A stretch of 64,000 bases of DNA from Cohnella luojiensis (GTDB lineage: Bacteria; Bacillota; Bacilli; Paenibacillales; Paenibacillaceae): the NCBI RefSeq assembly GCF_004564235.1, contig NZ_SOMN01000008.1, positions 89,090 to 153,089 on the forward strand. Reading direction: 5' to 3'. The notes below the pieces were generated by a model. It was not told the DNA's origin. It worked only from the letters and a program-made list of their open reading frames with translations, and ran no database searches. Within the stretch, counting starts at the first letter, position 1. Each line of letters starts with the position of its first letter. The position numbers and the translations under genes are program-made. This document shows, in pieces, positions 62,302-64,000 of this stretch.

Positions 62302-63804
62302 TTATCGATTATTTTTTTCCTTTAATTCCCTAGCTCTCTTGAGCATCTTCTCTAGGTCTTCCGGAGATACCTCCTGCGCGGGACCGTTTTTCACTACAGA
62401 CATCGCCGGCTTGCGGCGCGCGTTACGTCCTTGCGCTTGCGATCCGGAGCCGCTTCCGTTATCTCGTGCGGGATCTTCCCCGCGACGCTTGCGTTCCAAG
62501 GCGACGTTTAGTTTCTCTTGTTCGCGTATGTACATGACCGCTTTATCTAATGTATCAATGCCCTTTGCGAGCATATTGGACGCGATGGAATCCACGAACG
62601 ATTTGGTAAGCCGTTGGGCATGGCTTAGCGAAAATACGTAATGAATAAGTACGTTAATGACTGGCTCCGGCAACTTATAGTTAAGATCGATACGCTCGAA
62701 TATCCGAACGAAGGCATCCGGAACCGCTCCGGGAAAATATCGTTCCAACATGCGGGTGTAAGGTTCCCGCTGGAGCATCTCGTTATAGCGCTCCATGTTA
62801 ACGTCCATTTGAAAGCGCTCGGGAATATCCAACTGCAGCTTCGTTGGGCTTGTCCCGCTATCGACCGTATCTGACGGCACCTGTCGCTCCTCGCCCCGCG
62901 CGAGGAATCGTTCCCGTTCCTCGTCCCGCTTGCGATCTTGGCGGTACATCAGGTTCGCCCGGCTCTGAAGCTCGTCCCAAGATAGCGTGCCGTCCGGGTG
63001 GAATATTCCGTCCTCGTCGAGCAAGCGGCATATTTCCGGAACTTCCAAATTAAATTTATAAGCCAAATAATTCAATTGCGCCATCGATTCGGGCGCCCGG
63101 TTTAGCCGTTCCACGAACCCCCGGTTAGCGGAGCCGCGAGGAAACCGCAGCATCATCTCGCTATGGCGAATCCGTTCCTGCGTTTGAAACGAGGGCGGGC
63201 GCTCCTTCGCCGTCGCGCTCTCCGCCCATCCCATCTCCAGCTCGGGGTCCATAGCCGACGCGCCGATGCGGAACATTTCATAGAATGGCACGGTCGCTTC
63301 TTCCCGGTTAACGAATCGCGCTAGTTCAGGCGGATGCTTGGCTATGTAACCGTCCCTCAATTCTATCAATGCGCTCTTGCCTATCTTATCCCGGAGCAGA
63401 AGGGTGAGATGATAGTTGGAGAAGAACTCGGCCGAACTAAGCGGCCGTAGAAGCATATATTCGTATATAGACTCTTCCGTTAACGGATTATGATTGCGGA
63501 ATACTTGCAGCAGTCCCACGGCCTCAAGCTTGGATGCTGCCTCGATAAGCGATTGGCGGCCTGCGGCATTTAGCTCCATTCCGAGTCCAAGCAATAGCTT
63601 TCGTTGCGGCTCGGGAGCGGTATATCCCGTGCTATCTTCCCCGAATTGATGATAGAGAAGATGATAGAAAGCAGCGGAAACCGCCCCTACCATCGGCTGG
63701 TAGAGGGTAATGAACACCTTGCGGTCCAACCCGCTTAGCGCAAAATCACGACTGGTAAAATAACGGTGGTTCTCCGTAAACTCCATCAAATTCGACACGC
63801 GCAT
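62302..63804 (-). CDS. dnaB: Replication initiation and membrane attachment protein DnaB
   Basis: 500 residues of the Firmicutes DnaB (DnaB/DnaD family), not the helicase. The N-terminal DDBH1-type winged helix has QPMVGAVSAAFYHLLYHQFG; the C-terminal DDBH2 domain contains the YxxxIxxxW-like region around EPVINVLIHYVFS and a basic disordered tail (RKPAMSVVKNGPAQEV). It recruits the helicase loader and helicase to oriC. No strong Shine-Dalgarno precedes ATG 63804. A -10 (TGC-TACAAT, minus, 63846-63851) lies between the gene and the group II intron end. Confidence 0.9.
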   Translation of the reverse strand: MRVSNLMEFTENHRYFTSRDFALSGLDRKVFITLYQPMVGAVSAAFYHLLYHQFGEDSTGYTAPEPQRKLLLGLGMELNAAGRQSLIEAASKLEAVGLLQVFRNHNPLTEESIYEYMLLRPLSSAEFFSNYHLTLLLRDKIGKSALIELRDGYIAKHPPELARFVNREEATVPFYEMFRIGASAMDPELEMGWAESATAKERPPSFQTQERIRHSEMMLRFPRGSANRGFVERLNRAPESMAQLNYLAYKFNLEVPEICRLLDEDGIFHPDGTLSWDELQSRANLMYRQDRKRDEERERFLARGEERQVPSDTVDSGTSPTKLQLDIPERFQMDVNMERYNEMLQREPYTRMLERYFPGAVPDAFVRIFERIDLNYKLPEPVINVLIHYVFSLSHAQRLTKSFVDSIASNMLAKGIDTLDKAVMYIREQEKLNVALERKRRGEDPARDNGSGSGSQAQGRNARRKPAMSVVKNGPAQEVSPEDLEKMLKRARELKEKNNR

Positions 63805-63869
63805 GGCGGGATCGACAACTCTTTTCGCTGAATAATGATTGTTCTATTGTAGCATAAAACCAACCCGGC

Positions 63870-64000
63870 GAAGAGTAGAGTAGAAAACTGAAATTTCTTT
63901 GGAGGGCGAAAGCCCTCCATTTACTTTTCCAGCTCCCCCTTCATCAAACCGGACGTGAGGTTTTCCCTCATCCGGCTTTCCGATGTTCTTCTTCCTTCAG
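63870..64000 (-). mobile_element. 3' end of a group II intron (domains V and VI)
   Basis: On the minus strand AAGCCGGATGAGGGAAAACC followed by TCACGTCCGGTTT (63946-63978) has the features of domain V: the AGC triad, AAGCCGGA pairing with TCCGGTTT (G-T at the triad), a GAAA-type loop and a two-base bulge. It is followed by GATGAAGGGGGAG and a domain VI-like hairpin (GGAGGGC-TTTC-GCCCTCC) ending near TTCTACTCTACTC at about 63870. The rest, including any reverse transcriptase, lies beyond the window. The exact 3' splice site is uncertain. Confidence 0.75.

Noticed and set aside
1..64000. tRNA, rRNA or transposase genes
   Set aside because: I saw no cloverleaf-type tRNA sequence, rRNA or insertion-sequence transposase; the only mobile-element trace is the group II intron end.

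Overview
The window looks like a chromosomal segment of a spore-forming member of the Paenibacillaceae (Paenibacillus or Cohnella type). It is moderately GC-rich and has Firmicutes-style AGGAGG ribosome binding sites. It carries Firmicutes core loci (dnaB-dnaI, uvrC, sdhCAB, ecsAB), SLH-domain surface proteins, a Ktr potassium system and two c-di-AMP (ydaO-type) riboswitches. The genus call is inference from gene content; there is no rRNA in the window.

Layout. 1-3.6 kb: an operon of an SLH-domain surface protein and a long secreted protein that runs off the left edge. 4.0-19.2 kb, all on the minus strand, is the most distinctive region. It holds four small proteins, six sugar-handling enzymes (three intact GT2 glycosyltransferases, one GT2-like protein with an altered acidic motif, a GT-D-fold protein and an RmlA/SpsI-like nucleotidyltransferase), a ~2050-residue protein built from about 170 decapeptide repeats, and a GT4 glycosyltransferase. 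Unrelated proteins here share a Lys/Arg-rich N-terminus followed by [YF]xxG tetrads, and the giant gene has a SigK-like promoter. I infer a glycosylated spore-surface (exosporium-like) fibre system. 19.4-29.3 kb: psd, AraC and MocR regulators, an FMN-binding protein, an aminotransferase, an AraC remnant, EcsAB and a second SLH protein. 30-38 kb: DEAD-box helicase, SDR, CheX-like protein, zinc phospholipase-like protein, UMF1 transporter, LysR and a histidinol-phosphatase-like PHP protein. 37.9-44.6 kb: a pirin/DoxX/HxlR module with two matching operator-like sites, then a VanY-like carboxypeptidase with a two-component system and a lipoprotein, then a Vsr/DUF559-like protein. 45-50 kb: sdhCAB with a divergent LysR gene. 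50-56.5 kb: a cell-wall and ion block (LysM-3D protein, polysaccharide deacetylase, CPA1 antiporter, KtrA and two KtrB) with a ydaO riboswitch at each end. 56.7-64 kb: CPBP protease, uvrC behind a LexA-like box, a YqzM-like peptide, dnaI, dnaB and, at the right edge, the 3' end (domains V-VI) of a group II intron.

A second theme is intergenic repeats. At least four sequence families of 51-52 bp tandem repeats, most with hairpin-forming cores, lie between genes and always next to at least one gene 3' end. Two of these families recur at distant sites in the window. Near 44.6-45.3 kb there are also 9-bp and 8-bp microsatellites and a 241-bp direct duplication.
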